Shown: positions 1 to 7,728 of the stretch, piece after piece | Position numbering within the stretch: the stretch's first letter is position 1 | How the letters are laid out: each line of letters starts with the position of its first letter | Assembly: GCA_014237855.1 (NCBI GenBank) | Contig: JABACD010000009.1 | Location: 124,001-188,000 of the forward strand | Length of the DNA: 64,000 bases | Direction of reading: 5' to 3' | Source: Planctomycetota bacterium | Lineage (GTDB): Bacteria > Planctomycetota > UBA1135 > GCA-002686595 | Program-made: the position numbers and the translations under genes | Notes under the pieces: generated by a model | The model's input: only the letters and a program-made list of their open reading frames with translations | Told to the model about the DNA's origin: nothing | The model's database searches: none

Positions 1-547
1 TCAGCCGCGCCTTCACACAGGCCTCGATTCCCTTGAGGGTCCTGTCAAGCACGCCATCACGACCGCGCCGCTCGTCGCTGACCACCTCGGAGCCCTCGAC
101 GCTGATCAACGGTGTGGCATTGCCCACTCGTCGCAGCTCGGAGGCCAGCTCGTCGGTGATCTGGTGGCCATTGGTGAAGATCTGGAAGTAGCAGTCGGGG
201 TGCGCCTCCAGCATCTCGATCAGATTGGGATGCATGAAGGGCTCGCCACCCAGGATCCCGAAGAACCGATTGCCGTGCTTCTTGGCGTTCTCGATCAGGC
301 GATTCCAGTCGTCAAGAGAGATCATCTCTCGGGGCGCAGCGACATCGACCCAGCAACCGGTGCAGCGCAGGTTGCAGGAGTTGATGATCGAGACGTAGAG
401 GAACGGAGGGAACACCTGCCCCTGCTTCAGTCGACGCTTGAAGCGCTGGACACTCAGCATCCCCTTCCAGCCGAAGTTGTAGGCGAACTTCCACAGGACG
501 CGCATGTCCGTCGAGCGCAGCATGCGCCCTGCCATGGAGATCATCAT
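1..547 (-). CDS. Radical SAM enzyme, C-terminal part beyond window edge
   Basis: Translating the minus strand from the ATG at 547 gives at least 182 residues with no stop before the window edge. Residues 58-65 carry the radical SAM signature CNLRCTGC (C58, C62, C65), which holds the SAM-cleaving [4Fe-4S] cluster. It is followed by a GGEP motif (in ILGGEPF), the usual SAM-contact segment of the partial TIM barrel, and by an SVEG strand. The start overlaps the stop of the upstream ferredoxin-like gene as ATGA, so translation is probably coupled. It is the last visible member of the five-gene operon that begins at 3378. The substrate is unknown, and any C-terminal auxiliary cluster (SPASM or Twitch) would lie outside the window. 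The radical SAM assignment is firm; the reaction is not. Confidence 0.88.
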   Translation of the reverse strand, partial: MMISMAGRMLRSTDMRVLWKFAYNFGWKGMLSVQRFKRRLKQGQVFPPFLYVSIINSCNLRCTGCWVDVAAPREMISLDDWNRLIENAKKHGNRFFGILGGEPFMHPNLIEMLEAHPDCYFQIFTNGHQITDELASELRRVGNATPLISVEGSEVVSDERRGRDGVLDRTLKGIEACVKARL

Positions 548-1434
548 ATGTCCCACTCCTCCGGCGATGGTGCAGGCCGCGACGCTTCCTGGTCAGCGAT
601 GGTCTGCGAGGCTGCTCGACGCCGCTCTGCCTTTTCCTTGGCGCGCCGGGTGCGCTCTTCAATCTCTCCCGCAGAGGGCAGGGTCATCAGGACCTCATCG
701 GGAATGTCCAGGGACTCCTTCAGCTCCTTGAGGCAGCGCTTGCGCTCCAGCAGGGCCTTGGACTCGTCTCTCTCGGTGGAGAATCGCTTGCGGGCAGTAT
801 CGCTTCGGTCACGCAAGGAGGAATAGATGTCACCTCCGAGCAGGGCGCTGATGTCCACCTTCATCGACTCCTTCTGGATGTCTTCCTTGCGGACCACATC
901 ACCGTTGATCGGCCCCTTTCCGTACTTGGGAAAGAGGATCGCGACCTCGGGGCAGACGCGACTGCAGGCGGGACAGTTGGTCTTGCAGTTGTCCTCGTTC
1001 TGCACCTGGATCTGGCCGTTCTCATCGGCTCCGTAGACATCGAAGAGACAGAACGAGAGGCACTGCATGCAGTTGGTGCAGAGACCGAAGTCGATCACGG
1101 GAAACCACGGAGTCCACTGCCCCGGATCCGAGAGCTCGCGCTGGCTGCGCAGGTCGGCGAGGTTGGTCACCACCTGCTCGGCTGTCATCGCTGCAATCCG
1201 AATCCAGGGAGTCCCCGGGGTGACCACTTCTTCGTCGTCTCCAACCTGCAGGACCGCCATGGCGGGCCGAGCGCAGTCGGAGGAGCGCCGCTCGACGGGA
1301 TGGCCCGCCTCCAGCAACTGGGCCAGGAGCTCGTGACGCCGGGAACTCTCCAGGCGCCCGGAGTCGCGACGTTCACGCAGCAGCACACGTAGCTCCTGCG
1401 AATTCGCCTGATCCGCCAGCTTCGTGGACTTCAT
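544..1434 (-). CDS. Double [4Fe-4S] ferredoxin-like protein with long flanking regions
   Basis: 296 residues. Two cluster motifs sit mid-protein: C119-x2-C122-x2-C125-x3-C129, and C150-x3-C154-x2-C157-x3-C161 followed by Pro. This is the layout of a 2[4Fe-4S] ferredoxin domain, although the second motif has three residues between its first two cysteines instead of two. The first 110 residues include a segment around residues 55-95 (AMAVLQVGDDEEVV) that is not ferredoxin. The C-terminal 120 residues are charged, predicted helical and Arg/Glu-rich. It overlaps both neighbours by 4 nt. The likely role is an electron-transfer partner for the radical SAM enzyme and/or the HdrA-like mini-protein encoded next to it (inference). 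No signal peptide is seen, so it should be cytoplasmic. Confidence 0.82.
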   Translation of the reverse strand: MKSTKLADQANSQELRVLLRERRDSGRLESSRRHELLAQLLEAGHPVERRSSDCARPAMAVLQVGDDEEVVTPGTPWIRIAAMTAEQVVTNLADLRSQRELSDPGQWTPWFPVIDFGLCTNCMQCLSFCLFDVYGADENGQIQVQNEDNCKTNCPACSRVCPEVAILFPKYGKGPINGDVVRKEDIQKESMKVDISALLGGDIYSSLRDRSDTARKRFSTERDESKALLERKRCLKELKESLDIPDEVLMTLPSAGEIEERTRRAKEKAERRRAASQTIADQEASRPAPSPEEWDI

Positions 1435-1778
1435 GCTCCACTCTCCCTGTCCGTCATGAGTCCCAGTGCCTGGGAGAGCTCTGCCGCGCTCGACTCACGC
1501 ATGTTGTGCAGCTCGACCTCCTGGGGCAGCTCGTGCCCAGCTGCGTGGAACAGCCAGCGCACCGAGCGCGGGTAACAGGCGACGATGCGGAGCTCAGGAT
1601 CACCTGCGTAGTCCGCGAGCGCCGGGTCCTTGCGAGCGCTCATCTCGCAGAGATCGGGCACCGCCTCGAAGTCGCCATCGGAGTCCCCGAGCTGCTCGAG
1701 AAGCTCGTGCTTGACCCTTGCCGGAACGACCTTGGCATAGGCGCAGTGACAGTACAGGAGGCGCTTGTCACCGCTCAT
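1431..1778 (-). CDS. Stand-alone protein resembling the N-terminal region of HdrA
   Basis: 115 residues with four cysteines. A CHC pair lies at C10 and C12 (LLYCHC), then C44 (DLCEM) and C68 in an IVACYPRSVRWLF segment, followed by HNMRE. HdrA and QmoA flavoproteins have the same order near the N-terminus: a CHCG-type motif, a YMC-type cysteine, then an ACSPR...LF segment and a final N-x-R-E/D. Here that part is encoded alone, without the FAD-binding or ferredoxin domains. I infer a small Fe-S or thiol redox module working with the adjacent ferredoxin-like protein. It overlaps both neighbours by 4 nt (TGA/ATG). The family resemblance is by eye and needs a profile search; the reality of the gene is well supported by operon position and coupling. 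Confidence 0.7.
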   Translation of the reverse strand: MSGDKRLLYCHCAYAKVVPARVKHELLEQLGDSDGDFEAVPDLCEMSARKDPALADYAGDPELRIVACYPRSVRWLFHAAGHELPQEVELHNMRESSAAELSQALGLMTDRESGA

Positions 1779-2911
1779 GAGGCTCCTCCACCTGCTCTGA
1801 CCTCTTCACGGTGCGTCGGTACGGGAGGAGCCGGCCGGAAGTGCTCGTGGTGTTCGACCTCCAGCTCGAGCCCCGTGACGGACTCGGAGATGCCCTTCAG
1901 TGCGTCCAGAGAGAGCTCGAGCAAGAGCTCAGGGTCAGTCTCTGCACGGAGGTTGAGGATCAGCTGCCCACGACTCACGCCATCGAGCAGTGCCTCGCGC
2001 AGGTCCGCTCCCGAATCATTGGCCGTCATGCTCAAGGCAGCCAGCTGGCCGCCTGCCTCCGGCGAATCGAGAGTGACCTTGAGGTGTGCGATCTCCAGGT
2101 CACGAGCGTCGAGCCCTGCCAGAAGACGGTCGGAGAGCTGCACCAGGAGCTCATTGGCATTGAACTCCTGGTCGCTGGTCAGGGACGCAGTCAGGTTCAA
2201 CCAGCCGAGCAGGGCCTCACCCTCGGCATACAGCTGGTAGTCGACGTCCATGGTCACATCAGGCTCATCCTCCTCAGCCAGCACTCGCTCGAACCACTGA
2301 TCAAGGCCCTCTCCCTCCAGGGCCGAGGCACACAGGACCTCTGCCCGTGGATAACGCTCCTCGAGAGTGGCAACCAGCTCATCGATTTCCCTTCGCTCGT
2401 GTCGGTCACACTTGTTGACCACGATCAGTCGCGCCTCTTCGAGCTGTCTCTCGTAGACATAGACGACCTTCTCGGAAAACGAGCGTCCTTCCTGCAGACC
2501 CAGGATCCGTCGTGCCCTGCCTGGGTCGACCATCACGCTCAGTGGCGAGATCACGAAGCGCTCCCCGTAGATGCGTCTGAGCGGATAGCTGACCGTCGCG
2601 ACCAGGTCCGTGCAACTACCCACCGGCTCCGCGATGAAGACCTCGGGGCGTAGCTCTCTCTCGAGTCGCTCGGCCGCCTCGCTCAGCGAGTTGAAGCGGC
2701 AGCAGAAGCAGCCCCCGGCAATCTCCTCCACCGAGAATCCATGACTGCGCAGGATAGCCGTGTCCACCAGCCCTGTGCTCTGGTCGTTCGTGATCAGGCC
2801 GACTCGCAAGCCCTCATCGCTCAAGCGTCTGGCGAGTGCCGCAACCGCCGTGGTCTTCCCTGCACCGAGGAAGCCACCGATCATGATGTAGCGGGCACGA
2901 GTGTCCGTCAT
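1775..2911 (-). CDS. CobW/COG0523-family P-loop GTPase
   Basis: 378 residues. The Walker A motif GFLGAGKTT is at 13-21, the family metal-binding motif CFCC at 68-71 (within GGCFCC), and the GTP-specificity motif NKCD at 166-169. COG0523 GTPases act as metallochaperones or cofactor-loading enzymes that use GTP hydrolysis to deliver a metal such as Zn, Co or Ni to a client. The C-terminal half does not obviously show the usual CobW C-terminal domain and is acidic. It lies between the lipoyl-carrier-like gene and the HdrA-like mini-protein with ATGA overlaps on both sides, so its client is probably encoded in the same operon (inference). The GTPase family is certain; the cargo is unknown. Confidence 0.93.
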   Translation of the reverse strand: MTDTRARYIMIGGFLGAGKTTAVAALARRLSDEGLRVGLITNDQSTGLVDTAILRSHGFSVEEIAGGCFCCRFNSLSEAAERLERELRPEVFIAEPVGSCTDLVATVSYPLRRIYGERFVISPLSVMVDPGRARRILGLQEGRSFSEKVVYVYERQLEEARLIVVNKCDRHERREIDELVATLEERYPRAEVLCASALEGEGLDQWFERVLAEEDEPDVTMDVDYQLYAEGEALLGWLNLTASLTSDQEFNANELLVQLSDRLLAGLDARDLEIAHLKVTLDSPEAGGQLAALSMTANDSGADLREALLDGVSRGQLILNLRAETDPELLLELSLDALKGISESVTGLELEVEHHEHFRPAPPVPTHREEVRAGGGAS

Positions 2912-3378
2912 CGCTCCGCCCCCTCACCTTGCTCGCCGAGCATCTTGTCGATCGTCATGTCGAGAAAGCTCGCATAGCCCTCGGCGCTCACGCACTCGAC
3001 GGCCGGCTCACCCGCGAGTGAGAACAACCACCCACGGTCGTAGGGAGATACATGCAAGGCCCCGATCTCATCGTCCAGAGCCGGGTTGGCGCCGGCAAAC
3101 ACTCCGGTCATGGGGCTGTAGAGGTCGGTCACTGCCTTGAATCCCTCCAGCCAGCCGACCACCTGTCCCGTCTCGACCCGCTGATCGATCCTGGTCTCGA
3201 ACTCCAGCTCCACGGGTTCACCGAGCATGCGTAGTGCGAAGCGCGTCAGACCGATTTGCCACAGGTCGGCCTGAACACTGCGGAGCCACATGTGCCCAGC
3301 GGTGTAGAGCCGGCCCCGGGGGAGCTTGGTCTTGAATTTTGCCCTCTGGAAGTCGAGGACTGCGTCACCCTCGGACAT
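2908..3378 (-). CDS. GcvH-like lipoyl-carrier protein
   Basis: 156 residues from the ATG at 3378. Longer in-frame starts would run into the divergent gene at 3661 and add sequence lacking family character. The core resembles the glycine-cleavage H protein: YTAGHMWLR near the start, VGWLEGFKAVTDLYSPMTG at 75-92 with K81 at the lipoylation position, and the NPALDDEIG and GWLF motifs after it. GcvH carries aminomethylene on lipoate between P and T proteins, but gcvP and gcvT are not in this window. Related LbpA-type proteins in sulfur oxidisers carry sulfur intermediates for Hdr-like complexes. Being first in an operon with an HdrA-like protein and Fe-S proteins favours such a non-GCV carrier role (inference). 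It overlaps the CobW gene by 4 nt. Confidence 0.85.
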   Translation of the reverse strand: MSEGDAVLDFQRAKFKTKLPRGRLYTAGHMWLRSVQADLWQIGLTRFALRMLGEPVELEFETRIDQRVETGQVVGWLEGFKAVTDLYSPMTGVFAGANPALDDEIGALHVSPYDRGWLFSLAGEPAVECVSAEGYASFLDMTIDKMLGEQGEGAER

Positions 3379-3660
3379 GGGGATGGTGATGGGGATCGAT
3401 ACAGCAGGGGCGTTCGAACTCGTGTCCGTCTCGTACCGGGACAACCGGGATGAAGAATGCACGACTGCGGCCGGGATTGTACTCCCATCCCAAGGGCGTT
3501 GAGCGTGCCTAACATCAAACTCACCTGCTGGCACCTCCATCAGCCATCGTGGCAGTTGGAGGTACCGCACAGGGATTGCCGCACCTAGGCTAGACTCGGC
3601 CCCCGGTCGCTCCGACCTGAGCCGCAGCCGAGCGCGCCGCGCCTTGCAAGACCAAGCTTC

Positions 3661-4947
3661 ATGTTGAACAAGAGACATCTGACTCCGGGGAGTGCCCCGC
3701 TGTGGGCCCTCCTTGGTGTCTCCGGCCTGTTCGTACTGCTGAGCCCCCGCTCCTCAGCACAAGAGGCCCTCTGGCCTGACTACAGGGGTCCTGGACACGA
3801 TGGCCAGGCAGGAGAGGCCGCCCTGCCGCTGACCTGGAGCGAGACCTCCAACATCTCCTGGAAGACCCCGCTCGAGGGACGGGCCTGGTCCTCGCCCGTG
3901 ATCTCCGAAGAAGAGATCTGGCTGACCAACGCCAGCCCCGATGGAGCTCAGCTTTCCGTCCTGACGGTCTCACTGGAGTCGGGTGAGCTTCTTCGGGACC
4001 AGCTGCTGTTCGAGGTCGCCGAACCTCAGCCGATTCGAAACAAGATGAACTCCTATGCTTCTCCCTCGGCTGTGCTCGAGGGGGGTCGGGTGTACGTGCA
4101 CTTCGGAACAGCTGGAAGTGCCTGCCTGGATGAAGAGACCGGTCAGGTGCTCTGGAAGCGCAGCGACATCAACTGTGAGCACCTCGAAGGACCGGGCTCC
4201 TCCCCGATCATCTACGAGGGGCTCCTCATCTTTCACGTGGACGGCGCCGACGTGCAGTTCGTGATCGCCCTCGACAAGGAGACGGGCAAGACGGTCTGGA
4301 AGTCCGAGCGCTCCAGCGAGCTGGCCAAGCTGCCCGAGGATCTACGCAAGGCCTACTCCACACCCATCCTGCTGGAGACCGAGGACAGGGTTGAGCTGAT
4401 CAGCACGGGTGCGGCTCGAACCTTCGGCTACGACCCCAAGAGCGGCAAGGAGCTCTGGCACATCAACCATCCCGGGTTCTCCATGTCTGCACGCCCGGTC
4501 ACCGGCGCCGGCCACGTCTTCATCAATACCGGCTACATGCGACCTCAGCTGTGGGCGATCACAGCTGGCGGCAGTGGTGATGTGACCGAGTCCCACGTGG
4601 CCTGGAAGTTCACCAAGCGTGTCCCCACGATGTCCTCGGCGATCCTCGTCGAGGACCTGCTCTTCATGGCCAACGACGCGGGCATCGCGACCTGCCTGGA
4701 TGCAAAGAACGGGGAGCTCCTGTGGCAGGAGCGTATCGGGGGCGAGCACAGTGCCTCACCCATTCACGCCAATGGCCGGGTCTACTTCTTCGATCGTGAG
4801 GGAAGGACCAGGGTCCTGGCTGCATCGAAGGAGCTGAAGTTGCTCGCCGAGAACACCTTGGACAACGGCTTCTACGCCTCACCAGCTGTGGCCGGCAAGG
4901 CCCTCATACTTCGGACCACGGCTCACCTCTACCGAGTAGAGGACTAG
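3661..4947 (+). CDS. Exported PQQ-like beta-propeller protein
   Basis: 428 residues. A hydrophobic stretch (APLWALLGVSGLFVLL, about residues 12-27) followed by SSAQE looks like a signal peptide with cleavage after AQ. The mature protein starts LWPDYRGPGHDG, the W-x-x-(Y/W)-R-G-P pattern that opens many planctomycete quinoprotein-like propellers. Blade repeats of the type DxxTGxxLWK recur, for example at DEETGQVLWK, DKETGKTVWK and DPKSGKELWH. These propellers need not bind PQQ; many are scaffolds in the periplasm. The gene is divergent from the lipoyl-carrier operon (282 nt between starts) and convergent with the flavoprotein gene, with only 7 nt between the stops. The molecular role is unknown. 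Confidence 0.87.
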   Translation: MLNKRHLTPGSAPLWALLGVSGLFVLLSPRSSAQEALWPDYRGPGHDGQAGEAALPLTWSETSNISWKTPLEGRAWSSPVISEEEIWLTNASPDGAQLSVLTVSLESGELLRDQLLFEVAEPQPIRNKMNSYASPSAVLEGGRVYVHFGTAGSACLDEETGQVLWKRSDINCEHLEGPGSSPIIYEGLLIFHVDGADVQFVIALDKETGKTVWKSERSSELAKLPEDLRKAYSTPILLETEDRVELISTGAARTFGYDPKSGKELWHINHPGFSMSARPVTGAGHVFINTGYMRPQLWAITAGGSGDVTESHVAWKFTKRVPTMSSAILVEDLLFMANDAGIATCLDAKNGELLWQERIGGEHSASPIHANGRVYFFDREGRTRVLAASKELKLLAENTLDNGFYASPAVAGKALILRTTAHLYRVED

Positions 4948-4954
4948 CGAGGCG

Positions 4955-6217
4955 TCAGAGCTGAGGTCCGCCGTGCGGCAAGGGCTCGGGCACGTCAGCA
5001 AACTGACCGACCGCCTCGAAGAATGGTGAGTAGTCCCGGTCGAGGTGCCCGATCAGGCAATCGGTCAGATCAGACCGGAAGTCCGGATAGCGCCGCAAGA
5101 ACTCACCGAAGTTGAAGTCCTCGTCGTAGAAGGCGTGGACCAGCCGACGCATGGGCTCCATCTGCTGGCGGAAGGCAGTCCCGTAGTCCTCGAAGCGGGA
5201 TGCTGAGTAGTCCCCGGCCTGGAGGGCAGCTTCCACGGCGTCAGCAGCCATCACTCCGCTCATGAGGGCGAAGTAGACCCCCGATGAGAAGACCGGATCC
5301 AGGAAGGAGAAGGCGTCTCCCACGAGCACCAGCCCCTCGGCTGCACAGTGCCGTGAGCGGTAGGAGAAGTCGCTGGTGATCCTGAAGTCCTCCACCCGCC
5401 TGCCTGGCTCGAGACGCTTCTGGATCCACTCCTGCACGCCCACCTCACGCTCGAAGATCTCCTGGATCGTGTTCGATCTCTTGAAGAGGTACTCCTTCTC
5501 AGCCACCACTCCGATGCTGACCCGGTCATTGGGCAGCGGGATGTACCAGAACCAGCCCTTCTCGGGGAGGTAGGCGATGGTGGTGGTGCCCTCATCCACC
5601 CCCTCGTCACGTAGTGCACCTTCGTAGTAGGTCCAGATGGCAAGCTTGCGCAGCTTCTCGTCGGGAACGCGCCAGCCATTGCGCGTCTGGCTGAAAGCCT
5701 CACGGCCGCTGGCATCGATGGTGACCGGGGCTTGCAGTTCATGCTCCTCACCCTCCGGGTTCGTGCACCTGACACCACTCACGCCGCCACCGGCGTTCTT
5801 CAGGAAGGCCTTCACCTCGGTCTCAGCGAAGAACTGGACGCCCTTGGCCAGGGCATTGTCGAGCATCAACTGGTCGAAGTCCTTGCGGACCACCTGCCAG
5901 GTCTTCGCACAGGGGTGCTCGGTGTGATCGAAGAAGTAGTAAGGCCGAGAGACCTTGCCGTCGATCCCGGCGAACTGAACGCTGTTCTTGGGAACCACGA
6001 AGCCCGACTCGTCCAGGGCCTCCACGAGCCCCAGTCGCTGAAGCGGGTACCAGCAGAAGGGAATGAGGGACTCACCGACCTTGTAGCTGCCGATCGGCTC
6101 CTTCTCCACCAGGGCCACCCGGCGCCCGGCCTCGGCCAGCAGAGAGGCGACGGTGGTTCCAGCAGGCCCTGCTCCGATGACGATCGCGTCGAAGTCGCTT
6201 GCGTTGTTCTTGGTCAT
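4955..6217 (-). CDS. FAD-dependent oxidoreductase of the halogenase/geranylgeranyl-reductase type
   Basis: 420 residues. The dinucleotide-binding GAGPAG is at 15-20, KVGESL at 46-51, WFWYIP at 222-227 (the WxWxIP pattern of flavin-dependent halogenases), and GDAFSFLDPVFSSG near residue 300 is the GD motif contacting FAD. These features place it among group A flavoprotein monooxygenases, near the phenol/alkyl halogenase and menaquinone/geranylgeranyl-reductase-like branches. Lys in the KVGES segment is of interest because a nearby lysine forms the chloramine-type intermediate in true halogenases, but alignment would be needed to equate them. Few aromatic-biosynthesis or carrier-protein genes are nearby, so the substrate is unknown. 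There is no signal peptide. It is convergent with the propeller gene at 3661 and divergent from that at 6401. Confidence 0.85.
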   Translation of the reverse strand: MTKNNASDFDAIVIGAGPAGTTVASLLAEAGRRVALVEKEPIGSYKVGESLIPFCWYPLQRLGLVEALDESGFVVPKNSVQFAGIDGKVSRPYYFFDHTEHPCAKTWQVVRKDFDQLMLDNALAKGVQFFAETEVKAFLKNAGGGVSGVRCTNPEGEEHELQAPVTIDASGREAFSQTRNGWRVPDEKLRKLAIWTYYEGALRDEGVDEGTTTIAYLPEKGWFWYIPLPNDRVSIGVVAEKEYLFKRSNTIQEIFEREVGVQEWIQKRLEPGRRVEDFRITSDFSYRSRHCAAEGLVLVGDAFSFLDPVFSSGVYFALMSGVMAADAVEAALQAGDYSASRFEDYGTAFRQQMEPMRRLVHAFYDEDFNFGEFLRRYPDFRSDLTDCLIGHLDRDYSPFFEAVGQFADVPEPLPHGGPQL

Positions 6218-6400
6218 TCTGATCTCGGACGATCTCCAGGGCCTAAAGCTACTCGAAGTGAGCTCCCCGGTCCTTCACCTGCGCCCCAAGAGTGCTGCCG
6301 GAGACTTCGCCCCCTGCGGACCCGTGGATGCAGGTGGAGGTAGCCGAAGCCAATCCTCGAGACCTGCATCTAACGGACCGCCCCGTACGAAAACCCTCCC

Positions 6401-7717
6401 GTGCTCCTCTTCAACGCCTCCTGCATCGCAGTCCTCGCCCCCCTCAGCCTCCTCACTCTCCAGGAAACTGGCGCTGAGACCCCCCAGGCAGCCGAAGAAG
6501 CCGAGAGCTCTGCGGGGCGCTGGAGCCAGTGGAGGGGTCCGGACCGCTCCGGACACTGCCCGGGACCGGCCTGGCCCGCCGAGCTGAAAGAGCAAAACCT
6601 GAGCCGCCAGTGGCGAGTCGAGGCTGGCCCCAGCTACTCAGGCCCGATCGTCGACGACGAGAGGGTTTACACCACCGCAACAGTCGACGAGGAGCGCGAG
6701 GTCGTCACCGCCTACGACCGCGAGAGCGGCGAAGAGCTGTGGTCACGGAGCTGGGAAGGCGCCATGAAGGTCCCCTTCTTCGCAGCCCGCAATGGCTCCT
6801 GGATTCGATCGACACCTGCCCTGGACGAGGGGCGGCTGTTCGTGGCTGGAATGCTCGACGTGCTCGTCTGCCTCGAGGCGAAGACGGGTGAGGTCGAGTG
6901 GACGCTGGACTTCCCCGCCACCTTCGACACCAAGCCCGAGGACTTCGGCTTCGTCTGCTCACCCCTGGTATGGGGCGCGCATGTCTACGTGCACACCGGT
7001 TCAGGACTCTTCAAGCTGGAGAAGAGCACCGGCAAGGTCGTCTGGCGATCACTCCACGATGACGAGGCCACCATGATGAACCGGGGCGCCTTCTCCTCGC
7101 CAGTCTTCGCCACCCTCGCGGGCAGTGATCAGCTGATCGTTCAAGGGCGTGAGATCCTCTACGGCCTGGACCCCGAGAGTGGAGAGGTCCTCTGGAACGT
7201 TCCGGTCAAGACCTTTCGCGGCATGAACATCCTGACCCCGGTGCCCTGGGAAGACGGCGTCTTCACCTCGGCCTATGGCGGCAGGGCCCACTTCTTCACC
7301 CTGGAGGTGCAAGAGGACGGTGAGCTGGTTCCCGAGCAAGCCTGGACCAACCGCGCCCAGGGCTACATGTCCACCCCCGTGGTGATCGACGGCTTCGCCT
7401 ACATCTACCAGCGCAGCAAGCGACTGGCCTGCGTGGACCTGGTGGAGGGAACCGTGGCCTGGATCTCCGAGCCGATCGGAGACGAGTACTGGTCACTGGT
7501 CGCCCAGGGGGACAGGATCCTGGCCCTCTCCGAGTCAGGTGAGCTGCACCTGGTCGCGGCGAACCCCGAGCGCTACGAGCTGCTGGCCTCCCTGCCGGTC
7601 TCCGAGAGCGAGACCTGGGCGCACCTGGCCGTGGACGATGATCAGCTGTTCGTCAGGGAGCTGGACGGCCTGACCGCCTTCAGCTGGAAGGAGGCAGAGG
7701 CCGGCCAGGCCGAGTAG
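6401..7717 (+). CDS. Exported PQQ-like beta-propeller protein (paralogue type)
   Basis: 438 residues from a GTG at 6401; the segment around residues 2-20 (LLFNASCIAVLAPLSLLTL) is a plausible signal peptide. The mature part opens WSQWRGPDRSG, the planctomycete propeller entry motif, and contains blade signatures such as DRESGEELWS, EAKTGEVEWT, EKSTGKVVW and DPESGEVLWN. It has the same fold family as the protein at 3661 but differs in the repeats, so it is a diverged paralogue rather than a recent copy. It is divergent from the flavoprotein (183 nt between starts) and convergent with the gene ending at 7729, with only 11 nt between them. Probably a periplasmic or surface scaffold or quinoprotein; no enzymatic residue could be assigned. 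Confidence 0.87.
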   Translation: MLLFNASCIAVLAPLSLLTLQETGAETPQAAEEAESSAGRWSQWRGPDRSGHCPGPAWPAELKEQNLSRQWRVEAGPSYSGPIVDDERVYTTATVDEEREVVTAYDRESGEELWSRSWEGAMKVPFFAARNGSWIRSTPALDEGRLFVAGMLDVLVCLEAKTGEVEWTLDFPATFDTKPEDFGFVCSPLVWGAHVYVHTGSGLFKLEKSTGKVVWRSLHDDEATMMNRGAFSSPVFATLAGSDQLIVQGREILYGLDPESGEVLWNVPVKTFRGMNILTPVPWEDGVFTSAYGGRAHFFTLEVQEDGELVPEQAWTNRAQGYMSTPVVIDGFAYIYQRSKRLACVDLVEGTVAWISEPIGDEYWSLVAQGDRILALSESGELHLVAANPERYELLASLPVSESETWAHLAVDDDQLFVRELDGLTAFSWKEAEAGQAE

Positions 7718-7728
7718 GCAGGCCGCGA

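Noticed and set aside
3379-3678. N-terminal extension of the GcvH-like protein
   Set aside because: Overlaps the start of the divergent propeller gene and lacks GcvH character.
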